Assembly (NCBI GenBank): GCA_002493835.1 | Contig: DLAA01000159.1 | Span: 1 to 13,490, forward strand | Source: Lachnospiraceae bacterium UBA7060 | Lineage (GTDB): Bacteria; Bacillota; Clostridia; Lachnospirales; Lachnospiraceae | DNA: 13,490 nt | Direction of reading: 5' to 3' | Shown: positions 1-6,038 of the stretch, one piece after another | Layout: each line of letters begins with the position of its first letter | Numbering within the stretch: the stretch's first letter is position 1 | Notes under the pieces: model-generated | The model's database searches: none | What the model was told of the DNA's origin: nothing | What the model saw: the letters and a program-made list of their open reading frames with translations, nothing else | Position numbers and translations under genes: made by a program

Positions 1-1019
1 AAATAAGGCTGCTTTTTGCTCTTGATTGCGGCAAGGGCACACTGTACCATCATCGGTTTCAGGTAATCGCCTGCTTTGGCAATCCGGACAGATTTTTTCT
101 TGCCGGCTGATTCATTATTAGCAGGAGAAAGCCCACACCAGGAACATAGGTGTTTTGCATCGTCAAAGATGTCCATATCAACGCCTGTTTCTGCAAGAAT
201 AATAGTGGAGCTCAACTCGGTCATACCGGGCATGGAACTGACAAATCCAACAAACTCATAATAGGGTTTTATACGGACGTAAAGTTCAACTTCAGTCTGG
301 GTGATCATGCCATCAAGATAATCCAGATGGGCGCGGGCAAGTTCTAACTTTTTCGCCTGATCCGTTTCAATGTTGTAACCTTTAAGGGCTTCGATGATTT
401 CATCGGATTTGGCTCGCGCGCCTTTCTTTATCAACTTGCGGACAGCTTTCTCATCAATGGAATCAGCGGTATGCTCCAGCAGATAAGACATGATTTCGGC
501 TGCAGTCCGGCCGAAAGGGTCAGAAAGCACGCTGGCAATGCCGACATTAGAAACCGTCATGCAGTTCTGGATGCGATTCTTTTCAGAAGATTTCATGCAG
601 ACCAGCTTAAAACGGTATCTTGCAATTTCACGAAGCTGGCGGAAATCTTTTGGTGGAATAAAGGAGCATCTGACAAGGTCAAATTTGTAGAGATCGGCAA
701 TCCATTTGGAATCCTTTTTGTCGGTTTTCTTACCTTTGATAGCTTTGACGTATTTGGGATGTGTAAGGCACACAACCATGTCATTTTCGAGGTAATTAAA
801 AATAGGAATCCAATACTTTCCGGTGGATTCCATGCAGACATGATAACAATGATTTTCGATAAGCCAGTTGTGAAACCTTTGAATATCCGAGTTGATGGTT
901 GAAAAGGATTTTTGGTTATATTGGGATATTCCGTCAGAATTGGTAGTTACGATGGTTGCAACGATAACATTTTTGTGGACGTCAAGCCCACAGCAGATGG
1001 AGTATTTTAACTTCATCAT
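1..1019 (-). CDS. IS110-family transposase (DEDD), 3' end cut by window edge
   Basis: Reading the minus strand from an ATG at 1019 gives 339 codons without a stop before the window ends, so the protein is partial at its C-terminus; IS110 transposases are usually about 400 aa. The N-terminal RuvC-like DEDD domain shows GLDVHK (D13), MESTGKYW (E64) and KTDKKDSKW (D100, D103). The C-terminal Tnp_20 domain shows SWCGLSPANNESAGKKK near 293-309, where S304 sits at the expected catalytic serine. These are the two halves of the IS110 recombinase active site, and both look intact. The start is supported by AAGGTGGTGA just upstream (minus strand, about 1025-1034); a second ATG follows immediately at 1016. 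The enzyme moves the element by site-specific recombination guided by a structured RNA from its own leader. No frameshift or stop is seen, so the element may be active. Confidence 0.95.
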   Translation of the reverse strand, partial: MMKLKYSICCGLDVHKNVIVATIVTTNSDGISQYNQKSFSTINSDIQRFHNWLIENHCYHVCMESTGKYWIPIFNYLENDMVVCLTHPKYVKAIKGKKTDKKDSKWIADLYKFDLVRCSFIPPKDFRQLREIARYRFKLVCMKSSEKNRIQNCMTVSNVGIASVLSDPFGRTAAEIMSYLLEHTADSIDEKAVRKLIKKGARAKSDEIIEALKGYNIETDQAKKLELARAHLDYLDGMITQTEVELYVRIKPYYEFVGFVSSMPGMTELSSTIILAETGVDMDIFDDAKHLCSWCGLSPANNESAGKKKSVRIAKAGDYLKPMMVQCALAAIKSKKQPY

Positions 1020-1042
1020 AAGTATCACCACCTTAATAAAAA

Positions 1043-1223
1043 GGAATAGCAGCAGTGACTGTCATCCTGCGACTAAATAAACATGGTTTATTACCAATGA
1101 TAAGAGTCCGGGCTCAAAAGCCCACTTGTTTGTGCTTGAAAAGATGACGGCACATATAACTATATGGGGTCGAAAATAAATTCGCCACTCCTCCTTCCGT
1201 GCTCTGTAGTGTATTGCTATTCC
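1043..1223 (-). ncRNA. Candidate IS110 bridge RNA in the transposase leader
   Basis: The leader between the promoter and the transposase folds as a two-module RNA of about 181 nt. The ends pair perfectly: GGAATAGCA (1223-1215, minus strand) with TGCTATTCC (1051-1043). Inside, a 5' module is closed by GCAC/GTGC (1202-1199 with 1153-1150) and includes the hairpin CATATA-AC-TATATG (1153-1166), which competes for base 1153. A 3' module is closed by GTCATC/GATGAC (1148-1143 with 1066-1061) and holds hairpins GGGCT-AGCCC (1110-1123) and AATAAAC-GTTTATT (1076-1092). IS621-type bridge RNAs are about 177 nt, lie in this position, and have two guide loops, so size, position and layout fit. The fold was done by eye; the identity is inferred from family knowledge plus this pairing. 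Confidence 0.62.
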
Positions 1224-1283
1224 ATAGAAGAATTATAAGACAAAAAGAGGAGGGGCACAACATTTTTCATAACTTGTTTGTGC
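1124..1283. repeat. 12-bp direct repeat: leader RNA module versus outer edge of the IS
   Basis: ACTTGTTTGTGC occurs at 1124-1135, inside the 3' module of the candidate bridge RNA, and again at 1272-1283 beyond the promoter at the outer edge. Both copies are followed by TTGA, offset by one base. A guide loop matching the DNA next to the insertion is what bridge-RNA targeting predicts, but the assignment to target or donor loop is not settled. Confidence 0.6.
1232..1260 (-). promoter_or_regulatory. Sigma-A type promoter for the IS110 leader RNA and transposase
   Basis: On the minus strand TTGTGC (1260-1255) and TATAAT (1237-1232) are separated by exactly 17 bp. Transcription would start near 1225, two bases before the closing stem of the candidate bridge RNA. 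In described IS110 elements the strongest version of this promoter is assembled when the two ends join in the circular form; here a usable -35 is already present in the integrated copy. Confidence 0.7.
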
Positions 1284-1284
1284 C
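1254..1284. repeat. 7-bp inverted repeat at the outer edge of the IS110 leader
   Basis: GGCACAA (1254-1260) and TTGTGCC (1278-1284) are perfect inverted repeats 17 bp apart. The first overlaps the -35 of the leader promoter and the second overlaps the 12-bp repeat. It could be a subterminal recombinase site or an operator for the promoter. Confidence 0.45.
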
Positions 1285-1332
1285 TTGAGCGAAGCGAAAG
1301 GAATGATAAAAACTATGGAGAAGGAATATAGC

Positions 1333-2754
1333 ATGGAAAGTGCAGAGAACAGGGAACATTTATCAGCACAGGAGCCTCCCCCAAAACTTACCGTCATCCT
1401 GCCATCCCTAAACGTGGCAGTTTATATCAGGGAATGCATCGAGAGTGTGATGAACCAGACATTGACGGATATCGAAATTTTATGCATCGATGCTGGCTCC
1501 ACCGATGGCACCTATGAGATATTGCAGGAATATGCGGCGAAAGACAGACGCATTCGTCTGATCCACTCAGAGAAAAAAAGCTACGGCTATCAGATGAACC
1601 TTGGTATGGATGAGGCGCGGGGAGAATACATAGGAATCGTGGAGACAGATGACAGTATAGAGCCGGATATGTTCGAAGTTTTATACCGGACGGCGGTTGA
1701 ACATGACCTTGATTATGTGAAGGCAGGGCTCTATACCATGGTTACGCCTTACGAGGGAGAGCGGTATCTTCTGGAGAACCCGTTAGGAGATACGGGAAAG
1801 ATTATTTCTTCCGAATACTTCATGGGAAAAAACCTCTCGCCGGATATTTATATCTGGAACGGAATTTATAAACGGTCTTTTTTGCAGGAATTTGATATCC
1901 GCTTAAATGAAAGTCCGGGGGCTGCTTTTCAAGACTGCGGGTTTCGTTATCTGGCAGATATGAATCTCAGAAGAGGCATGTTTCTCGACAGATTGTTTTA
2001 CCATTACCGGCGGGATAATGCGGCGGCGTCCACTTATCATCCGCATTTTGCCAGTTACAATCTGGCAGAGTGCCGATACATCCGGGGACGGATGGAGCGT
2101 GACGGTATCAAGGACAGGGCCAGGAGAGCTTTTATAGCCAGAGAAACGGTAATGATGGCACTATCTCCTTATACCACTTATAGAGAACACAGTCAGCCTA
2201 CGGAGGAGATTCGCCGGGCGCTCGATGAGTTCCGGCGGATTATGATGGATGACCGTGAAGAGGGGCTTTTGAAACAGGAGGAAATGCTTCTGCCGCACTG
2301 GATTGAGATGCGTCTGTTTACAGAGAACCCGGGGGCCTATGAGGCCTACATCGGAATTAAGGCGGAAACGGATTATGATATCTATGATAATTTTGTCCAG
2401 GCAATGGCAAAGAAAAAGCAGCTTGTTTTGTTTTGTACCGGAAAGGCGGCGAAATTTGCGCTGTGCCTTTTGCGGATGAATCGTCTGGAGAATATAGCGG
2501 CCCTGTGTGATAATAACAGCGGGAAATGGGGCAGCAGTTATTATGGGCATGAAATTTTGCCGCCCGAAGAGGTTTTCAGGCGGTATCCGGAGGCACATTA
2601 TCTGGTTACAAAATTAGTAAATGCGGAGGAAATCGTACAGCAGTTGTTGGACAGCGGGATTGGGGAAGAGAGGATATCTTTATACCAGCTGCCGCTCAAT
2701 GCGTTTGGCTGTACGAATCTGTTTATGCGGACAAAGGATAGGAATTGCGTTTGA
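1333..2754 (+). CDS. Family 2 glycosyltransferase with C-terminal Rossmann-like domain
   Basis: This is a 473-aa GT-A fold transferase that should move a sugar from a nucleotide donor to a glycan acceptor in the cytoplasm. Residues 18-125 carry the GT2 core: LTVILPSLNV (19-28), the SVMNQTLTDIEILCIDAGSTDG stretch (38-59, with donor-binding D53), and ETDD (104-107) as the DxD-like metal motif. FQDCGF at 199-204 matches the usual acidic catalytic segment. Residues 362-454 form a separate Rossmann-like domain (LFCTGKAAK 366-374, CDNN 392-395) of the type shared by four later genes. I chose ATG 1333 because GGAGAAGGA sits 7 bp upstream; upstream in-frame ATGs at 1303 and 1315 and a TTG at 1285 have poorer spacing. 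No membrane segment is seen. The donor sugar cannot be told from the sequence. No good plus-strand promoter was found upstream, where the IS110 leader begins. Confidence 0.9.
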   Translation: MESAENREHLSAQEPPPKLTVILPSLNVAVYIRECIESVMNQTLTDIEILCIDAGSTDGTYEILQEYAAKDRRIRLIHSEKKSYGYQMNLGMDEARGEYIGIVETDDSIEPDMFEVLYRTAVEHDLDYVKAGLYTMVTPYEGERYLLENPLGDTGKIISSEYFMGKNLSPDIYIWNGIYKRSFLQEFDIRLNESPGAAFQDCGFRYLADMNLRRGMFLDRLFYHYRRDNAAASTYHPHFASYNLAECRYIRGRMERDGIKDRARRAFIARETVMMALSPYTTYREHSQPTEEIRRALDEFRRIMMDDREEGLLKQEEMLLPHWIEMRLFTENPGAYEAYIGIKAETDYDIYDNFVQAMAKKKQLVLFCTGKAAKFALCLLRMNRLENIAALCDNNSGKWGSSYYGHEILPPEEVFRRYPEAHYLVTKLVNAEEIVQQLLDSGIGEERISLYQLPLNAFGCTNLFMRTKDRNCV

Positions 2755-2851
2755 CGACTAATCCTAAAACTGTCAAAGATAGTACTGAACATTGAAAAAA
2801 GAATAAAATATGCGAGAATACACAGGATATAAAATCGAGTTAAGATTTGTC

Positions 2852-2880
2852 TTGTGATAGATAGGAAAAGACGCTATAAT
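2852..2880 (+). promoter_or_regulatory. Sigma-A type promoter for the toxin-antitoxin pair
   Basis: TTGTGA (2852-2857) and TATAAT (2875-2880) are 17 bp apart, 33 bp before the antitoxin start. This shows the pair is transcribed on its own and not as part of the glycan operon; readthrough could also feed the genes downstream. Confidence 0.75.
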
Positions 2881-2912
2881 ACGCTTAAAGAAAGCGAGAG
2901 GTGGTGTGGGAT

Positions 2913-3158
2913 ATGTCAATATTACAGGAACAAGCCGTTCAGATGATATGTGGATTGTCAGATGATAATGTTAGTTTTCTGATTGAGATTATCAGACGGC
3001 TTATGCCTGAACAAGCAGGCAGTGAAGATGAAAAGCTTCAAGCGTTCCGTAGACTGGATGCTGCGCGCGCTGAAATTAAGCAGTATCTACCTGATGACTT
3101 TGATCCTGATAAGGAGTTAGAGGAGGCGCGGGAAGAGCGATATGGTCATTTTAGTTGA
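2913..3158 (+). CDS. Antitoxin-like protein of a PIN-domain toxin pair
   Basis: An 81-aa acidic protein that begins MSILQEQAVQMICGLSDDNV and ends with a charged segment, DDFDPDKELEEAREERYG. The N-terminal half resembles a small helical DNA-binding or dimerisation region; the C-terminal half has the extended, charged, tyrosine-containing pattern with which VapB/RelB-like antitoxins wrap their toxin. It overlaps the PIN gene by 17 bp in a different frame, the normal coupled layout for such pairs. I place the start at ATG 2913, with GAGAGGTGG (2896-2904) 8 bp upstream; a GTG at 2901 would add four residues but overlaps that site. The role is inferred from the partner gene, the layout and the composition. 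I did not recognise a named antitoxin family. Confidence 0.75.
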   Translation: MSILQEQAVQMICGLSDDNVSFLIEIIRRLMPEQAGSEDEKLQAFRRLDAARAEIKQYLPDDFDPDKELEEAREERYGHFS

Positions 3159-3378
3159 TACCAATGTAATCATTGATTTTCTCATGACAAGGGAGCCGTT
3201 TTATAGGGCTTCATCTGAGATCATGAAAAAATGTGCAGATGGAGAGTTGACTGGTTATATTGCTTTTCATTCCATTCCTAATCTTTGGTATATATTGCGA
3301 AAAGTTCCTGAAGAAAGACGAAGGGGATGGATGGCCGATGTCTGTAGCTTTTTAGAAAATTTTCTTAAAATGATATAA
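3142..3378 (+). pseudogene. PIN-domain toxin (VapC-like), C-terminal half missing
   Basis: The 78-aa product opens with MVILVDTNVIIDFLMTREPF, the classic PIN start with metal-binding D6 in VDTN. It continues through YIAFHSIPNLWYILRK, the second conserved block. PIN toxins are RNases of about 130-140 aa, and their second set of metal-binding acids lies in the C-terminal half (around the usual D-x-x-D and N-x-x-DF blocks). Here the frame stops at 3378 after FLENFLKMI, so that half is absent. Reading the other forward frames for about 120 bp beyond the stop does not recover it. The toxin is therefore probably inactive, leaving a lone functional antitoxin at most. The start is ATG 3142, inside the antitoxin gene. 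The alternative is a genuinely short variant, which I consider less likely. Confidence 0.75.
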
Positions 3379-3406
3379 GAAAAGAATGGATTGTTTATAA
3401 AAGTCG

Positions 3407-3455
3407 AGCAGCATGTTTTATTCAAGATATGAAAAGAATAAAATATGCTGCTTTT
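3407..3455 (+). terminator. Long stem-loop with T-run after the PIN gene
   Basis: AGCAGCATGTTTTATTC (3407-3423) pairs with GAATAAAATATGCTGCT (3436-3452), with one G-T pair among 17 positions and a 12-nt loop, followed by TTT and a T-rich stretch. It fits a Rho-independent terminator for the toxin-antitoxin transcript, although the stem is AT-rich. The right arm contains most of one copy of the 17-bp direct repeat, so it may instead be a mobile-element end. Confidence 0.55.
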
Positions 3456-3522
3456 GTATTTGCAGGTGAAAGTATAGGAGTCATAGTCATGATGTAATAA
3501 GAACGGATATGGTGAAAGTAAA

Positions 3523-3621
3523 ATGATAGCGAAGGATGTTCAGAATATATTCAATTAAGCAGAAATCGTAATGCAAAATGCAGAAAATAAGTATCAGAGA
3601 AAGGCAGATGATAGAAGATGA
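3523..3621 (+). pseudogene. Short reading frame with one internal stop, ATGA-overlapping the next gene
   Basis: ATG 3523 follows a weak GGTGAAAG site and reads MIAKDVQNIFN before TAA at 3556. The same frame then continues as AEIVMQNAENKYQRKADDRR to TGA at 3619-3621, overlapping the ATG of the 806-aa gene (3618-3620) in the ATGA manner typical of coupled genes. The residue composition looks protein-like on both sides of the stop. It may be the tail of a decayed gene or a short leader peptide. No family is recognised, and the case is weak because it is only 32 codons. The rest of 3379-3617 holds only the stem-loop and no clear promoter. Confidence 0.3.
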
Positions 3622-6038
3622 CACCACAACAACGGCTAAGGGAACTTCCTAAGGCGATGATCAAATGGTATGAGATAGCCAAGGAAAGCAAAATCGGCTG
3701 TATTGTAAATGAAGACGGAAACAGCAGTCTGATGGTGGAGGCGTTGGAAGAGAAGGGCCTGCAGGTAGACCGTCTGGGACTACATAAACTGGAAAAGACG
3801 AAAATGGCGACGGGAGTAGAACAGGAACAGGCCGGCTATGACATCATCGTCGCTGTCGACATCTTGGAATATGCCAGGGATGCGGCGGACTTGCTTTGTT
3901 GTGTCAGGAGCCTTTTAAAGCCGGCAGGTAAACTCCTGCTGGCGGCGGACAACCGCCTGGGCATCCGGTATTTCTGCGGGGATCAGGATTTTTTTACTCT
4001 AAAAAATTATGACAGCATAGAAAACTACAGACATCTTCTTCCCTGGGAGCGGGAGTCCATGAAGGGCAGGGCATATGCGAAGGCGGAACTGAGAGGTTTT
4101 CTTGAAAAAGCAGGATTTTTAAACCACCGTTTTTTCTCTGTCTTTCCGCGGATCGAGAATCCACAGCTTCTTCTTGCAGAGGATTATGAGCCGAATGAAG
4201 CGCTGGATATCCGGATATTTCCGGAGTACAACAGTCCCGATACGGTGTTTCTTATGGAGGAGGAACTGTATCCGTCATTGATGGAGAATCAAATGCTCCA
4301 CACGATGGCGAATGGCTTTTTTGTGGAGTGTCCGTTAGAGGCAGCGTTTTGTCCGGTAAATCAGGTGACGCTCTCCGCTGAGAGAGGAGCGGAAAATGCG
4401 ATGGCAACGATTCTGCGCAGGGATGGCTTAGTAGAGAAGCGTGCATTGTATCCGGAAGGGCAGGAGAAACTGCAGACACTTTTGGAAAATAATCAGTATC
4501 TGAAAGCGCATGGAGTACGGATGATTGATGCAAAGGTGGAGAGGGATGCTTTTGTGATGCCGTATGTATCAGGAATTCCGGCAAACGATTATTTCCGTAC
4601 GCTGTTTGTGCAGGATAAGACGGCATTTTTAGAGAAATTGGATGGGTTCTGGCAAATCATCTTACACTCCTCCGAGCCGGCGCGGTTTGATGAGATCAAC
4701 TGGGAACAGTTTGAACCGGGATGGGAGAAACGGAAAAAAGACGATCCCAATCGGGATAAGTGGAAAAAAATCGCAGAAGGAACCCCAAAGGAGCGGGAGA
4801 ATCTGGGCGTGATTTTGAAGAGGGGATATCTGGATCTGGTATCTTTAAACTGCTTTTACATAGAGGATGCGTTTGTCTTTTATGACCAGGAACTTTATCT
4901 GGAAAACGTACCGGCGAAAGCCATTATGCTCAGGACGATAGAGTTTATCTACAAATTTAATGACCAGCTTGACGAAGTGATGCCGAGAAAGGAGCTTTTT
5001 GAACGGTACGGGATCTGGGAGTATCGGGACCTGTTTTATAAATTCATCAGCCGTTTTCTCTGCATCCTGCGGGATGACGACGGGCTTTCCGACTATTTTA
5101 AGGAGGGCAGGCGTGATTATGGGACCGTCATGGACAATCGTAAGCGGATTAACTATTCCGGGGAAGAATACACCATGATTTTTAAAGATATTTTCCATCA
5201 CATGAAGGGGCGCAGACTTTATCTTTTCGGTTCTGGAAAGTATGCCCAATATTTCCGGGAAAAGTACGGGGAGATTTATCCGGCAAGCGGGTATCTGGAC
5301 AATGATAAAAGCCGTCAGGGGACGGTGGTGGACGGTCTGCCTGTGCTGGCGCCGGAAGCCCTTAAAAAGATGAATCCGGCAGAATATAAAGTGATGATCT
5401 GTATCCGGGATTATATGCCGGTGGTGCGGCAGCTGCACCGGGCGGGAATTCCGAATTATAGTGTGTATCATCCGTATACCATTTATCGGGATGGGGCCGA
5501 TTTTCATCAGAATGGAACGGAAGGGGCCCAGCCGGAAGGAGATCCGGATGTCCGCAAAAAAGGAAACCGCGACAAAAAATATAACGTCGGCTATGTGGCA
5601 GGGGTATTTGACCTGTTTCATATCGGTCACCTGAATCTGCTCAGGCGGGCCAAGGAACAGTGCAATTATCTGATTGTGGGAGTGGTTACGGACGAGGGGG
5701 TGATCCGGCATAAGAAATCAAACCCGAAAATACCGTTTGAGGAGCGGATTGAAATTGTCCGAGCCTGCCGCTATGTGGACCAGGCGGTAGAAATACCGAT
5801 TGATAAAGGGGACACAGATGAGGCGTACCGTCAGTATCGGTTTGATGTTCAGTTTTCGGGAAGCGACTATGCGGATGATCCGAAGTGGATGGCTAAAAGG
5901 GATTTCCTGCAGAGGCATGGCGCGGATCTGGTGTTCTTTCCCTATACAGAGGGGATCAGTACGACGCAGCTTAAGGATCTGGTAGGAGAAGAGGAGAAAA
6001 CGGATGCGGAGGATCAAAGTCAAAACAGTAGACTTTAA
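3618..6038 (+). CDS. Four-part fusion: methyltransferase-like, kinase-like, Rossmann-like, cytidylyltransferase
   Basis: The 806-aa protein has four regions. Residues 1-240 resemble a class I SAM methyltransferase: YDIIVAVDILEYARD (74-88) and the DNRLGIRYFCGDQDFFT block (111-127); the usual motif I glycine loop is replaced by GCIVNEDGNSS (27-37), so SAM binding is doubtful. Residues about 260-480 look like an aminoglycoside/choline-kinase fold: LDLVSLN (D406, N411) fits the DxxxxN catalytic loop and FYDQE (D423) the metal site; this is tentative. Residues 532-622 are a Rossmann-like GxG domain (LFGSGKYAQ, DNDKSRQG). Residues 655-790 are a clear TagD-like cytidylyltransferase with HIGH (668-671), IPFEER (705-710), FSGSDY (746-751) and TEGISTT (777-783). 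Kinase plus cytidylyltransferase would make a CDP-activated small molecule. ATG 3618 is preceded by GAGAAAGG at 13 bp. The gene overlaps the next by 35 bp. Confidence 0.85.
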   Translation: MTPQQRLRELPKAMIKWYEIAKESKIGCIVNEDGNSSLMVEALEEKGLQVDRLGLHKLEKTKMATGVEQEQAGYDIIVAVDILEYARDAADLLCCVRSLLKPAGKLLLAADNRLGIRYFCGDQDFFTLKNYDSIENYRHLLPWERESMKGRAYAKAELRGFLEKAGFLNHRFFSVFPRIENPQLLLAEDYEPNEALDIRIFPEYNSPDTVFLMEEELYPSLMENQMLHTMANGFFVECPLEAAFCPVNQVTLSAERGAENAMATILRRDGLVEKRALYPEGQEKLQTLLENNQYLKAHGVRMIDAKVERDAFVMPYVSGIPANDYFRTLFVQDKTAFLEKLDGFWQIILHSSEPARFDEINWEQFEPGWEKRKKDDPNRDKWKKIAEGTPKERENLGVILKRGYLDLVSLNCFYIEDAFVFYDQELYLENVPAKAIMLRTIEFIYKFNDQLDEVMPRKELFERYGIWEYRDLFYKFISRFLCILRDDDGLSDYFKEGRRDYGTVMDNRKRINYSGEEYTMIFKDIFHHMKGRRLYLFGSGKYAQYFREKYGEIYPASGYLDNDKSRQGTVVDGLPVLAPEALKKMNPAEYKVMICIRDYMPVVRQLHRAGIPNYSVYHPYTIYRDGADFHQNGTEGAQPEGDPDVRKKGNRDKKYNVGYVAGVFDLFHIGHLNLLRRAKEQCNYLIVGVVTDEGVIRHKKSNPKIPFEERIEIVRACRYVDQAVEIPIDKGDTDEAYRQYRFDVQFSGSDYADDPKWMAKRDFLQRHGADLVFFPYTEGISTTQLKDLVGEEEKTDAEDQSQNSRL

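Larger units (their letters stand above)
1..1284 (-). mobile_element. IS110-family insertion sequence, partial (transposase plus 5' leader)
   Basis: The transposase and its non-coding leader form one element that runs off the left window edge. The outer boundary on this side is not marked by classical terminal inverted repeats, as is normal for IS110. I place it near 1240-1284 because the RNA promoter lies at 1232-1260 and a 12-bp copy of leader sequence lies at 1272-1283. The exact junction cannot be fixed without the other end or an empty site. The element sits directly upstream of the glycosyltransferase gene, so it may have separated that gene from its original promoter or from upstream genes. 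Confidence 0.8.
2797..3448. repeat. 17-bp direct repeat bracketing the toxin-antitoxin pair
   Basis: AAAAGAATAAAATATGC occurs exactly at 2797-2813 and 3432-3448. The left copy lies before the antitoxin promoter; the right copy lies after the shortened PIN gene and forms part of one arm of a long stem-loop. The flanking bases differ. The copies may mark an inserted segment or a recombination event; AT-richness makes chance somewhat more likely than usual for 17 bp. Confidence 0.6.

Noticed and set aside
471..902. A 143-codon plus-strand frame in the IS110 region
   Set aside because: It is antisense to the transposase, whose catalytic motifs are all present on the minus strand.
1136..1166. A plus-strand outward promoter in the IS leader (TTGAAA with TATAAC or TATATG)
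   Set aside because: The spacings are 13 or 19 bp and the -10 matches are poor, so I cannot support an IS-derived promoter for the GT2 gene.
1043..1223. A riboswitch or T-box explanation for the structured leader
   Set aside because: There is no terminator or anti-terminator pair before the transposase and no T-box sequence; the two-module closed fold suits a bridge RNA better.
1285..1332. TTG at 1285 as the start of the GT2 gene
   Set aside because: It has no ribosome site and overlaps the probable IS edge; ATG 1333 has GGAGAAGGA at ideal spacing.
2748..2780. TTTGAC and GTCAAA as an operator or terminator after the GT2 gene
   Set aside because: The arms are only 6 bp with no T-run and could easily arise by chance.
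4845..5711. A 288-codon open frame on the minus strand within the 806-aa gene
   Set aside because: It is antisense to a well-supported multidomain protein, has no recognisable motifs or ribosome site, and its composition reflects the opposite strand's codons.
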